A stretch of 64,000 bases of DNA from Yoonia vestfoldensis (GCF_002158905.1 NZ_CP021431.1:2977001-3041000), one strand, 5' to 3'. Shown: positions 17,845 to 25,901, counted from the stretch's first letter. The notes: generated by a model not told the origin, from the letters alone. Translations and numbers: made by a program.

Positions 17845-18659
17845 TTGCCGCCTTCCAATTCCGACCACGGGAACAGCCAGCGGCGCAGACGGTCCAGCCC
17901 GACATCGGCCATTGCCGCCAGAAAGGTGATCCAGGCGACATAGGGAAAGATGATATCCATCGACAGATAGCGCCGCACCAGAAAGATGCGGTAGCCAAGG
18001 CCAGAATCCGATGAAATCGCCTCTGCCGCGATCAGGAACAGGAACGCCGCCCCCAGTTGCAAGCGCAGGCTGACGATCAAACGCGGCAAGACCTGCGGCA
18101 GCACCACGCGCCAGACCACCAGCCAGCTGTTGGCGGACAGGGTTTCGGCCTTGACGATCTGTTCGCGCGGCAAATCCAGCACGCGCTGCGCCATATCGCG
18201 GATCATCAAAGGCGCGACACCGATCACGATCAGCGCGATTTTCGAAATCTCGCCCAGCCCCAGCATGATGAACAGCACAGGCAGCAAGGCCAAGGGCGGC
18301 ACCATGGCGACAAAGCTGACAAATGGCCCCAGCAGCGCGCGGATCGCCGGAAAGATGCCAATGGCCACGCCAAGCACCAACGCAAGCGCGGTCGATATCC
18401 CCAGCCCCGCGCCCAGCCGTTGCAGGCTCGCCGCCGTATCGGCCCAAAGCAGATACTCCCCCGTGCGCCGGTCAGGGGTAAAGGCCATCAGATCAATCGC
18501 TGTCGCCATGCTGGATAAGGCGGGCAGCAGTTTGTCCGCCGGATTATCGGCCAGCCGCGCCGCTGATCCTGCCAGATAGGCGATGATCAGCAGCGCGAAA
18601 GGCGCGAGCTTGAGCGCCAATAGCGCGGGTGGCGACAAATGTTGATTGATCAGACGCAT
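17841..18659 (-). CDS. ABC transporter permease, NitT/TauT type (guanidine-linked)
   Basis: A 272-residue membrane protein with about six hydrophobic segments. The central part has the BPD_transp_1 pattern with the cytoplasmic loop around QRVLDLPREQIVKAETLSANSWLVVWRVVLPQVLP. It starts 14 bases after the binding-protein stop and overlaps the ATPase start. Transporters of this class commonly sit behind guanidine-I riboswitches, so guanidine or a related small guanidino compound is the likely cargo (inference from context). Confidence 0.9.
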   Translation of the reverse strand: MRLINQHLSPPALLALKLAPFALLIIAYLAGSAARLADNPADKLLPALSSMATAIDLMAFTPDRRTGEYLLWADTAASLQRLGAGLGISTALALVLGVAIGIFPAIRALLGPFVSFVAMVPPLALLPVLFIMLGLGEISKIALIVIGVAPLMIRDMAQRVLDLPREQIVKAETLSANSWLVVWRVVLPQVLPRLIVSLRLQLGAAFLFLIAAEAISSDSGLGYRIFLVRRYLSMDIIFPYVAWITFLAAMADVGLDRLRRWLFPWSELEGGK

Positions 18660-18673
18660 CGCGGCGGACCGGT

Positions 18674-19747
18674 TTACAGCGCGCCGTCAGCGGCCATCTG
18701 CATGTAATCGGTCGTAAAGCGGAACTTGATGTTATCCGCGTCCCCCAGCACCACGCCATCCGGCAAGGCGATACCCACGGCATCATCGGATGTTGCGGTC
18801 GGCGTCAGCAGCCCCTTGTCGAACAGGAAGGCACGGACAAGGTTCATCGTATCCGCCAGATCAGGCGATGCGGTAAAGGCAACCGCCGCAGCCGGATCGG
18901 CAAACAATTGCGTGGCGGCCATCTGCGCCTCGAACCCGGCCTGATCGGTGCCCGATGCCGCGCCCATTGCGGCGCGGGCTTCGGCCCCTGCGGCTGTGTC
19001 GGCGGTCATCAGGGTGACGGTTTCATACCAGATACCCGCCAATGCCTTGCCGAAATCGGGGTTCGCCTCCAGCACTTGGGTATTAGCGACCATCAGGTCG
19101 ATGATTTCACCGGGGATCATGGCGCTGTCAAAGACCTTGACCGCATCGGGCAGGGCCGCGATTTCGGCGACCATCGGGTTCCACGTCACCATCGCGGTCA
19201 CATTTGCGGTCTGGAATGCACCGACCATATCGGGATCGGCGGTGTTGATCACGCTGACATCGCGTTCCGACAGGCCCACGGAATCAAGTGCCCGCGCCAG
19301 CAGGTAATGCGAGACCGAGAATTCCACCAGATTGACAGGCCGCCCCGCGATATCGGCAATGCTGTCGCCACCCTTGAGGAAGACAGCATCATTGCCCGCT
19401 GAAAAGTCCCCGACGATCACAGCGGTCGTATCGACGCCGCCCGCCGCAGGGATCGACAGGGCATCCATATTGGTGACAGTCACCGCATCATAGGCACCGG
19501 CGGTATATTGGTTGATCGATTCCACATAATCGTTGAACTGGGTCACATTGATCGTGATGCCGTATTTATCGGCCCAGCGGTCGACGATGCCGGTATCTGC
19601 GGCATAGCCCCAAGGCATCCAGCCGACATAGATCGACCAAGCGACGTTGAATTCGGTCTTTTCCTGTGCGGTGGCGGGCGCGCCCAAAAAGCTGGCACCG
19701 ATAACCGCGAAGGCGGACAGCGTTCTGGTGGTGAATGATGACGTCAT
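18674..19747 (-). CDS. ABC transporter substrate-binding protein, NitT/TauT type (guanidine-linked)
   Basis: A 357-residue periplasmic protein. The Sec signal peptide covers about residues 1-28 (LSAFAVIGASFLGAPATAQ, likely cut after AQ). The mature protein begins EKTEFNVAWSIYVGWMPWGY, the pattern of the NMT1/TauA-like binding proteins found in urea-carboxylase clusters. The ATG at 19747 follows AAGGGATTGTC; an ATG 16 codons upstream lacks a site and would destroy the signal peptide. First gene after the guanidine-I riboswitch and presumably the specificity determinant of uptake. Confidence 0.9.
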   Translation of the reverse strand: MTSSFTTRTLSAFAVIGASFLGAPATAQEKTEFNVAWSIYVGWMPWGYAADTGIVDRWADKYGITINVTQFNDYVESINQYTAGAYDAVTVTNMDALSIPAAGGVDTTAVIVGDFSAGNDAVFLKGGDSIADIAGRPVNLVEFSVSHYLLARALDSVGLSERDVSVINTADPDMVGAFQTANVTAMVTWNPMVAEIAALPDAVKVFDSAMIPGEIIDLMVANTQVLEANPDFGKALAGIWYETVTLMTADTAAGAEARAAMGAASGTDQAGFEAQMAATQLFADPAAAVAFTASPDLADTMNLVRAFLFDKGLLTPTATSDDAVGIALPDGVVLGDADNIKFRFTTDYMQMAADGAL

Positions 19748-19811
19748 GACAATCCCTTTGCTATGAATGGATTGGTCGCGCGACACCCGCGCCAATCCCT
19801 TGGCTGTGCGA

Positions 19812-19915
19812 GGTCTCCCGGGCTTTTATCCCGCCGTGTGCCTGAAGGATCTGTCTGCCCCTCAGGTGCTGCTCTTGGTCCAAGCGCATGTTGCCATGCC
19901 GGAACCCTAGCCGCC
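19812..19915 (-). promoter_or_regulatory. Guanidine-I riboswitch (ykkC class)
   Basis: The minus strand reads GGCTAGGGTTCCGGC, a short hairpin ATGGCAACATGC, then TTGGACCAAGAGCAGC, and ends CACACGGCGGGATAAAAG followed by CCCGGGAGACC. These are the CUAGGGUUCCG, CUGGUCC-like and ACGGCGGGAUAAAAGCCCGGGAGA signatures of the ykkC guanidine aptamer. Class I switches turn genes on when guanidine binds. It lies 65 bases before the binding-protein start and explains why the whole operon to 10332 is guanidine-responsive. Confidence 0.95.
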
Positions 19916-20096
19916 TTACTCGGGCTCAGGATCACCGGGCGGATGGCGCAGGACAATCGGCCACGATGGCATGATCCGCAAACTCATGACCTTATGCCGC
20001 AAAAATGGGCGAAATCGGCGACATGTGGGTGTTTGACGGGCGGTTTCTGGTTTGAAACCATCTCTCCGGCCAGACGCCTGCCGCGCAAGGCGGGGT
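19916..20096. other. Promoter region of the guanidine operon; no gene seen
   Basis: Together with the riboswitch this makes a 349-base gene-free stretch (19748-20096). It should contain the leftward promoter of the guanidine operon. I see no strong -35/-10 pair, no sigma-54 site with correct spacing and no convincing small gene. Confidence 0.4.
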
Positions 20097-20849
20097 CTAA
20101 GGCCCGGTCCGGATGATGTCATAGCGCACCCGCACCCGGCATTCGGCCAGCCCGAACCCCGCGCGGATCGCCGCCTGCGGTGCATCGACAGCGCTGCGCA
20201 GCGACAACAGGCCCTTGATCCGATCCGGGGACACCAGTGTCATGCTTAGCTGCAGGGCGATTTCCGCGCAGGCCCCGTCGCTGCATTCCGCGCTTTGCAC
20301 ATTATCGGACAGCCATCGCCCCGACCCGACCTCGCGCCACAGATAGGGCGGCAGGCCCGGTATATCCGGCTGCGGCAGCAGGGCGGCAAGACGGTCAGGA
20401 TGGAATGCGCCGTCCCAGGCAATGGACACAGCCGTGAATGCAACACGCGACGCGGCCAGCATGCCGCCCAATGCGGCGGGACAGCCTGCTGTGGTCTCGG
20501 CCAAGGTCTGCCAGCGCCAGGTGCCATCGCGCGGCGTCAGCGTCGGGGGCGACGGAACCGGATCAACCGGGCAATCACCACTGCCGCCGAAACTGGCCTG
20601 GATATCGGCGCGCGGCGCATCGACCCAGGAAAGCGCCCCAAGATCGGGTTCATAGACCAGCGTCGCCCCCGCCAGATCCTCTGGCAGGCCGATGATCAGC
20701 GCGATTTCGTCTTGCGACAGCGGGCTGAGGGCGCAATCGCAGCCCCCCATCCGGCAGATCGCCACGGTTGTTTCGGCGCGCGGCAAAACGGGCATCGCCA
20801 GCAACAGCGCCGCCGCCAGCAGGGCGAGCCGGGGCATCCGCGCGATCAT
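20097..20849 (-). CDS. Secreted protein of unknown function, cysteine-rich N-terminus
   Basis: A 250-residue protein with a signal peptide (residues about 1-25, LALLAAALLLAMPVLPRAE). The mature N-terminus has a tight cysteine cluster CRMGGCDC, and more cysteines occur in pairs (SGDCP, AGCPA, SAECSDGAC), as expected for disulfides in the periplasm. I do not recognise a domain. It starts inside the stop of the upstream secreted protein (ATGA), so the two form a coupled pair. Confidence 0.7.
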   Translation of the reverse strand: MIARMPRLALLAAALLLAMPVLPRAETTVAICRMGGCDCALSPLSQDEIALIIGLPEDLAGATLVYEPDLGALSWVDAPRADIQASFGGSGDCPVDPVPSPPTLTPRDGTWRWQTLAETTAGCPAALGGMLAASRVAFTAVSIAWDGAFHPDRLAALLPQPDIPGLPPYLWREVGSGRWLSDNVQSAECSDGACAEIALQLSMTLVSPDRIKGLLSLRSAVDAPQAAIRAGFGLAECRVRVRYDIIRTGP

Positions 20850-21982
20850 GGCGCGGCCCGCCCGGCAGGTGCGAATGGCAAGATCAGCGCGATCAGCGCC
20901 TCGGCAGGCAGGCCCTGTAAATCGACGGGGATTGCGCGAAGATGCCGCAAACGCGCCGAGACTGCGGATGTCACCGGGGCATCACCTGCCACCCCGCCGG
21001 TGATACTGCCGATCAGCATGTCCATAAGATCGGCCATGGCGCGGTCGTCACTGGCCGGATCATCATCCGCTGGCGCGGGCATCATCGGGACTGTTGTGGC
21101 GGCAGCGCCATTGCCATGGCCGGTCATCCAGGCAGGGCCGGACCAAGGCTCGCCCGGTCCGGCGATGCGCAACAGCCGGGCAGAGACGCTGCCGCCGGCA
21201 ACCGCCACCATGTCGCCTGCGTAATCCAGATCGCCACGCGCCGTCCCGCTGAACCGCAACAGCGGCGTGCCATCCGTCGCGGCCAGCGTCAGGCGCAGGC
21301 GATCTTGCTGTCGCCAGCCGGTAACGTCACCGGTCATCCCGCGCAAAGGGCCGATATCGGCGGCGCTGACGAAATAGCCGAACAGATCCGGCGCGCCTGC
21401 ATCCTGAAACAATTCCATCATGATGAATGGCGCGGCGTGATCTGGCGCGCCCGGCCTGTCCAGCTGGGCAAACCAGACGCCTTGGAGCATCCCCGGCGCA
21501 AGATTTGCGGGATCTTCGGGGGTCGTGCCCATCTCGACCGCCATGGCAGCCGACCCCAAGGACGCCAGCACAAAGGCCACCGCGACATGATCGGTATCCA
21601 CCATGGCCTCGGTCATGCAGATCCGGTCACCGGCCAGCCCGTCCTGGCAATGACCCGCCTGTGCGCGGGGCGCATTGACCCTGACGACGACCTGTCCATC
21701 CGCGATCCGCGCGATGTCGAAACGCGAGCGACCAAGCGGCGTGCGATTGGCCACAGGTGCGGTCAGCCCGTATCCGGGCAACAGGGTCAGGGCGATATCG
21801 TGATCTGGCAGGATGATATCGCAGGGCCTCAGGCCGGGGCTGTCGCAGCGGTGCATGATCTTGGCGGGCGTCTCTGCCGATTGGGCCAGCCCTGATGTCG
21901 CAACAATCGCCGCCAATGTCGTGGCGGCGGTCAGGGCAACCAGCCTGCGGCAGGTGGCCAAGCATGTCAGAGATCGCAACAC
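20846..21982 (-). CDS. Secreted protein of unknown function
   Basis: About 378 residues with a hydrophobic export signal (LVALTAATTLAAIVATSGLAQS, cut near SAE). Motifs such as CDSPGLRPCDIILPD are seen, with cysteines that may be disulfide-bonded, but no known domain is apparent. The start is uncertain: AAGGAG is followed by CATGTGTTG, so GTG at 21982 or TTG at 21979 is likely, while an in-frame ATG at 22051 lacks a site and gives an odd leader. It is coupled to the following secreted protein. Both could be envelope or lipid-related; nothing firmer can be said. Confidence 0.65.
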   Translation of the reverse strand: MLRSLTCLATCRRLVALTAATTLAAIVATSGLAQSAETPAKIMHRCDSPGLRPCDIILPDHDIALTLLPGYGLTAPVANRTPLGRSRFDIARIADGQVVVRVNAPRAQAGHCQDGLAGDRICMTEAMVDTDHVAVAFVLASLGSAAMAVEMGTTPEDPANLAPGMLQGVWFAQLDRPGAPDHAAPFIMMELFQDAGAPDLFGYFVSAADIGPLRGMTGDVTGWRQQDRLRLTLAATDGTPLLRFSGTARGDLDYAGDMVAVAGGSVSARLLRIAGPGEPWSGPAWMTGHGNGAAATTVPMMPAPADDDPASDDRAMADLMDMLIGSITGGVAGDAPVTSAVSARLRHLRAIPVDLQGLPAEALIALILPFAPAGRAAP

Positions 21983-22093
21983 ATGCTCCTTATTTATCGG
22001 ACAATGTGAATATTGCCGCCTGCAAAGCGGCAGGCAACGCCCAAATGACAATCGAATGCGGCAATGATGCCGGGCGCATCAGCGCGAAAGCCA

Positions 22094-22122
22094 CCCCGCC
22101 CGCACGATAGCCGCAGGCGGGG
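22094..22122 (-). terminator. Candidate hairpin after the entericidin gene
   Basis: CCCCGCC at 22094-22100 pairs with GGCGGGG at 22116-22122. It lies 12 bases beyond the entericidin stop on the minus strand. The following bases are only mildly T-rich (GGTGGCTTTCG), so termination is plausible but not certain. Confidence 0.45.
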
Positions 22123-22133
22123 CGCCAAAAATG

Positions 22134-22274
22134 CTAGCGCTGCGCCTCTTGCGAGGTTTCTGTGACCGATTGGCCAGCAGTCTGGATGTCGCGGCCGGCA
22201 CCTTCGACGGTTTCGCAAGCGGCCAGGGCACCAGCGGCCAGCAGGGCAAGAAATGTGACGCGCGATTTATTCAT
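22134..22274 (-). CDS. Entericidin-family small lipoprotein
   Basis: A 46-residue protein, MNKSRVTFLALLAAGALAAC then ETVEGAGRDIQTAGQSV. The lipobox LAAC gives a lipidated Cys20, and the short C-terminal tail matches EcnA/EcnB entericidins. It has its own ATG with GGAGA upstream. A candidate EcfG promoter (22311-22335) precedes it, in line with its place beside the stress sigma locus and with sigma-dependent stress control of entericidin B in enterics. Confidence 0.88.
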   Translation of the reverse strand: MNKSRVTFLALLAAGALAACETVEGAGRDIQTAGQSVTETSQEAQR

Positions 22275-22310
22275 GACGTTCTCCAGTATGTGACAGTTGT
22301 GTAGGCCAAC

Positions 22311-22335
22311 AACCGCCGATTGCGGCTTCGGTTCC
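22311..22335 (-). promoter_or_regulatory. Candidate EcfG-dependent promoter of the entericidin gene
   Basis: On the minus strand: GGAAC (22335-22331), 16 bases, GGTT (22314-22311). The consensus is GGAAC-N16/17-CGTT, so one base of the -10 differs. It ends 37 bases before the entericidin ATG. Confidence 0.5.
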
Positions 22336-22354
22336 CGCCAAGGACGAATAAGTT

Positions 22355-24106
22355 TCAGGCCGCATCCGGGGCGCTGTGCCAATTGACCGGAAACACGACA
22401 TGCAATTCATAGCGGTCGGCATGCTGGTTGATTTCAAGCGTGCCATTCAGCTGGGCCACAAAGGATTCGATCAGTTTCGCGCCAAGGCCAGACCCGTAAT
22501 CAGGACCATGGGCCGCCATATCCTGTTGGGTCAGGGCGACATAGGAGTTGACGACGCTCAGGCCGTAATTGCCGTCCCCCAGATCCTTGAGCGCGATATT
22601 GATCCAGGCATCGATACCCGTTGTCATGCCACAATGTTTGACCGCGTTGATCGCCGCCTCGGTCGCCAGCAGCGACAAAGGCACCGATTGATCGGGGCTG
22701 ATCTCGACGGCGTCGAATTCAGTGGTCACCTCAATCTTGCGACCGGTTTCGTCCAGCGTGCCAACCATCACCAATTGCTGGATGATCCCGTCCAGCAGCG
22801 TATCGGCGCGCACCAGCGACAGGTTGCGCGCCATGTAAAGATAGCGGTGGATCGCCGACAGCGCCATGACGCGGTCCTGCACGCGGCGCAGCAGATGCTT
22901 GGCCTCGGCGCTTTTGGTGGCGCGGATCTGCATGTTCAGCATGCTAGAGATCAGTTGCAGGTTATTCTTGACCCTGTGATGCACCTCGCGCAGCAGGACG
23001 GTCTTTTCGCGCAGATCGGCCTCGCGCTCGCGTTCTTGTTCGGACAGACGCCGCGTCATCGCGCGGAAGCTTTCGGCGACAACCTCCAGCTCGTCGGGCG
23101 CATTGTCCAGCTGCGCGCCTTCCAGATCGCCACGTCCCGCAGCGTAAAGCCGCATCCATGATCGCAACCGGCGCACATGCCGGATCACAAGATAATGCAC
23201 CCAGATATAGGCAACGGCGATGGTGATCGCCCAGATCAACAGCGGAAAATACAAGGCGAACATTTGTTCATGGCGCAGCCGGACCAGCCCGCTTTGCCGC
23301 GGCTCCCAACTGCCCAGCGCAAAGACCTTGCCCGGCACCAGCGGCACAACGGCAAAATCGCGGGTAATGCCGAATCTGTTGGTATCGCGGAATGTATGCC
23401 GCCCGCGTGCCGCCAAAAGGTCGAGCCTTTCGTTTTCGGGCAGCACCGCGCGGCGCATATCGGTGTAATGCGCGGTCGCGATAATCCCGCCATCCGCCTC
23501 GAAGAGCACAAGGTTCACATCAGGCGCGGCTTCGGCCAGCTTTTCGATCAGCAGGTTCATGTGGATCGCGATCCAGATCACCCCGCGGTAATCATCCCCG
23601 TCAAACACCGGAACAAGCACGCTGACCGTCGCAATCCCGGCGGCAAATTCAAGCGAATGCATCACCACTTCGATTTCGCGGCTGGCCAGTTCGGTGCCCA
23701 GCGATGTGACCGATCGTTCGGCAGGCGGCACGCCATCGGAGGCACAGGTGACATTTAGCGCGGGATCGACAAAACCGGCAAAGACATAGGCAGGCTCGCG
23801 CTCCACCAAGCCGCGCATCAGGGCGCCGCAATTGTCATAAGACACCGCGTCATCATTGATGATATCCGACAAGGTGCGCCCGACACCTAGCGCGGCCTGG
23901 ATCATGTCCCGACTTTCCGAGAACACCTGTTGGGTCTGCGCCAGCAGCGCGGTTTCAGACAGCACCTGGCGTTCTTCCAGCAATTCATAGGTCTGGAATA
24001 CCGAGATCAGCCCCAGCGGCAAGATTGCCAGGCTCAGCGCGAAGCCAAGGCGCAACGCCAGCTTTGGCCGCAAAAAGCTGTCCAGCACGCCAGCCCGTTC
24101 GGTCAT
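22355..24106 (-). CDS. Membrane sensor histidine kinase, HisKA_2/HWE type (general stress response)
   Basis: A 583-residue kinase. Two membrane segments (about 20-38 and 283-305) flank a periplasmic sensor region of Cache style. A HAMP-like stretch follows (HVRRLRSWMRLYAAGRGDL), then the phosphoacceptor block REVHHRVKNNLQLISSMLN and an HATPase_c domain (LLATEAAINAVKHC, GSGLGAKLIESFVAQL). This architecture is that of PhyK/LovhK-like kinases that phosphorylate PhyR. Its ATG overlaps the ecfG stop (ATGA), so kinase and sigma factor share a transcript. The periplasmic stimulus is unknown. Confidence 0.9.
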   Translation of the reverse strand: MTERAGVLDSFLRPKLALRLGFALSLAILPLGLISVFQTYELLEERQVLSETALLAQTQQVFSESRDMIQAALGVGRTLSDIINDDAVSYDNCGALMRGLVEREPAYVFAGFVDPALNVTCASDGVPPAERSVTSLGTELASREIEVVMHSLEFAAGIATVSVLVPVFDGDDYRGVIWIAIHMNLLIEKLAEAAPDVNLVLFEADGGIIATAHYTDMRRAVLPENERLDLLAARGRHTFRDTNRFGITRDFAVVPLVPGKVFALGSWEPRQSGLVRLRHEQMFALYFPLLIWAITIAVAYIWVHYLVIRHVRRLRSWMRLYAAGRGDLEGAQLDNAPDELEVVAESFRAMTRRLSEQEREREADLREKTVLLREVHHRVKNNLQLISSMLNMQIRATKSAEAKHLLRRVQDRVMALSAIHRYLYMARNLSLVRADTLLDGIIQQLVMVGTLDETGRKIEVTTEFDAVEISPDQSVPLSLLATEAAINAVKHCGMTTGIDAWINIALKDLGDGNYGLSVVNSYVALTQQDMAAHGPDYGSGLGAKLIESFVAQLNGTLEINQHADRYELHVVFPVNWHSAPDAA

Positions 24107-24669
24107 GCAGAGCGCTTTCCCATCACGACGGCCAAGGTTGCGGCATCCGTCATTTCCAGCGCGTCATCGGAATCGAGTTGCATCAGCTCTGCCAAGCGCT
24201 TGCGCGCGCGGTTGGTGCGGCTTTTCACCGTGCCGACGGCGCAGCGGCACATGACGGCGGCTTCTTCATATGAAAACCCCTCGGCCCCGATCAGGATCAG
24301 AACCTCGCGCTGTTCATCCGTCAGCTTGGCAAAAGCGACGCGGAAATCGGCCATCGCCAGATGCCCGTCATGCGCGGGCTTTTCCGACAATTTGCCAGCC
24401 ATCACACCATCGGGGTCTTCGACTTCGCGGCGGCGCTTGCGGTAAAGCGAATAATAGGTGTTGCGCAGAATGGTGAACAACCAGGCGCGCAGGTTGGTGC
24501 CGGGCTGGAACTTGTCGAAATTGCCCCAGGCCTTGACCACCGCATCCTGCACAAGATCATCCGCCGCAGCAGCATTGCGGGTCAGGCTGATCGCAAAGGC
24601 GCGCATGGCGGGCAAATGCGTGATCAGCTCGTCCTTGGGATCGCTTTGTCCGTCCACCTTATCCGTCAC
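24103..24669 (-). CDS. ecfG: ECF sigma factor of the general stress response, EcfG type
   Basis: 188 residues with sigma2 (ITHLPAMRAFAISLTRN, DDLVQDAVVKAWGNFDKF, LRAWLFTILRNTYYSLYRK) and sigma4 (LTDEQREVLILIGAEGFSYEEAA, GTVKSRTNRARKRL). The sequence and its nepR-phyR surroundings identify the ECF15/EcfG group. It recognises GGAAC-N16/17-CGTT promoters when NepR is drawn away by phosphorylated PhyR. Translation is coupled to nepR upstream and to the kinase downstream through four-base overlaps. Confidence 0.95.
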   Translation of the reverse strand: MTDKVDGQSDPKDELITHLPAMRAFAISLTRNAAAADDLVQDAVVKAWGNFDKFQPGTNLRAWLFTILRNTYYSLYRKRRREVEDPDGVMAGKLSEKPAHDGHLAMADFRVAFAKLTDEQREVLILIGAEGFSYEEAAVMCRCAVGTVKSRTNRARKRLAELMQLDSDDALEMTDAATLAVVMGKRSA

Positions 24670-24839
24670 GATTTCTCCTCGGGAGGCTCTGGGGGCCGCT
24701 CGGCTGCACGCGCGCGCAATTGCTCCAACAGCTTGGTAAAGCGTTCGGGAACCGGCTCGTTGGCGGCATCCGCATAGACTTTGCGGAGGTTGTCATCGAT
24801 CTGCTGGTTCAATTCGTTTGTCCTGCGTTTATTTGCCAT
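24666..24839 (-). CDS. nepR: Anti-sigma factor NepR
   Basis: A 57-residue protein: MANKRRTNELNQQIDDNLRK then VYADAANEPVPERFTKLLEQL. The central helix pair (NQQIDDNLRKVYADAANEPVPERFTKLLEQL region) is the NepR core that binds EcfG and, when stress activates it, PhyR. A longer in-frame reading up to 25058 would run back over the promoters and into phyR and is rejected; 24839 is the natural start. First gene of nepR-ecfG-kinase, divergent from phyR with 120 bases between. Confidence 0.92.
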   Translation of the reverse strand: MANKRRTNELNQQIDDNLRKVYADAANEPVPERFTKLLEQLRARAAERPPEPPEEKS

Positions 24840-24890
24840 ATCACTTATTTTCTGCCACCCTGAGAAAGGAACAAATTTGCGCGCCCCCAC

Positions 24891-24915
24891 GGAACATAAC
24901 ACGTCCGACGGCGTT
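24891..24915 (+). promoter_or_regulatory. EcfG-dependent promoter of phyR
   Basis: GGAAC (24891-24895), 16 bases, CGTT (24912-24915): a perfect match to the general-stress consensus. It lies 44 bases before the phyR ATG and overlaps the oppositely directed site at 24898-24922. Confidence 0.88.
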
Positions 24916-24922
24916 GGGTTCC
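24898..24922 (-). promoter_or_regulatory. EcfG-dependent promoter of nepR-ecfG
   Basis: On the minus strand: GGAAC (24922-24918), 16 bases, TGTT (24901-24898), one base off CGTT. It points at nepR, whose start is 58 bases away, and is interleaved with the phyR promoter so that the two -35 and -10 elements overlap in opposite directions. This gives EcfG positive control over both its own operon and its activator. Confidence 0.75.
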
Positions 24923-24959
24923 ACACAAGAGCAACATTTTTCCACTGCTGGGGACATCT

Positions 24960-25778
24960 ATGACGGACACACAGAACTTGCCTGATCTCGCGACAGAGAT
25001 CGGACATCATTTGCCTTTCCTGCGCCGCTATGCCCGTGCGCTGACGGGCAGCCAGCAATCAGGCGATAATTACGCGGCCGCCACGCTCGAAGCGATGTTG
25101 ACGGATGCCACGGTCTTTGATCGCGCCCTTGCCCCCAAGACGGCCCTGTTTCGCGCTTTTCACCAGATCTGGGTCTCGTCCGGCTCGCCCGTCGATGACG
25201 CATCCGATCCCTCCACCCCCGAGGCGCGCGCGCAATGGCGCCTGTCGCATCTGACCGAAAACACCCGCGAAGTGCTGTTGCTGCACAGTATCGAGGGTTT
25301 CACGACCACCGATATCGCCAGCATCATCGGCACCTCTGCGGATGAGGCGCAGTCGCTTTTGACTATCGCACGGACCGAGATGACCAGCGCGATCCATGGC
25401 CGGATCATGATCATCGAGGATGAAGCGATCATCGCGATGGATATCCGCGCTATCGTCGAGGAAATGGGCCATGCTGTGACCAATGTCGCGCGCACCCGCG
25501 ACGAGGCGATCCAGCTGGCACGCCGCGACCCGCCCGATCTGATTCTGGCCGATATTCAACTGGCCGATAAATCCTCGGGCATTGATGCGGTGAACCATAT
25601 CCTCAAGGAAATGGGCGAGCTGCCGATCGTCTTCATCACGGCCTTCCCCGAAAGGCTGCTGACCGGCGACCGCCCGGAACCCGCCTTTTTGATCACCAAA
25701 CCCTATACCGAAGAACAGGTGCAATCCGCCGTCAGCCAGGCGATGTTCTTTGCCAGCACCGAAACGCTGCGCGCCTGA
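24960..25778 (+). CDS. phyR: Response regulator PhyR (anti-anti-sigma factor)
   Basis: 272 residues. The N-terminal half is a sigma-like domain (PFLRRYARALTGSQQSGDNY, then LTENTREVLLLHSIEGFTTTDIA) that mimics EcfG and captures NepR. The C-terminal half is a receiver (IMIIEDEAIIAMDIRAIVEEMG) with phospho-acceptor Asp198 in LILADIQL, the FITAFPER segment and the conserved Lys in TKPYTEE. All key receiver residues are intact. The ATG at 24960 follows GGGGACATCT. Preceded by a perfect EcfG promoter. Confidence 0.96.
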   Translation: MTDTQNLPDLATEIGHHLPFLRRYARALTGSQQSGDNYAAATLEAMLTDATVFDRALAPKTALFRAFHQIWVSSGSPVDDASDPSTPEARAQWRLSHLTENTREVLLLHSIEGFTTTDIASIIGTSADEAQSLLTIARTEMTSAIHGRIMIIEDEAIIAMDIRAIVEEMGHAVTNVARTRDEAIQLARRDPPDLILADIQLADKSSGIDAVNHILKEMGELPIVFITAFPERLLTGDRPEPAFLITKPYTEEQVQSAVSQAMFFASTETLRA

Positions 25779-25844
25779 CAGATCACCGGCGGGGCCGATG
25801 CGCCCCTGTCCGGCCATTGGATCGGGGCGAATTTGGCCGGTGAC

Positions 25845-25869
25845 GGAACTTCGCCGCCGGCGGGGCGTT
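25845..25869 (+). promoter_or_regulatory. EcfG-dependent promoter
   Basis: GGAAC (25845-25849), 16 bases, CGTT (25866-25869): perfect consensus, 32 bases before the ATG at 25902. It places the DUF883-like and holin-like genes in the general stress regulon. Confidence 0.87.
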
Positions 25870-25901
25870 GGCTTTGCGGATACACAGTGAAAGGATTTGA
25901 C

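Noticed and set aside
17845..18447. N-terminal extension of the guanidine-linked ATPase
   Set aside because: The added residues are the permease gene read in another frame; the Walker A spacing and the ATGA overlap fix the start at 17844.
24868..24895. A third EcfG promoter starting at GGAAC 24868
   Set aside because: No CGTT or GTT-like -10 occurs 16 or 17 bases downstream.
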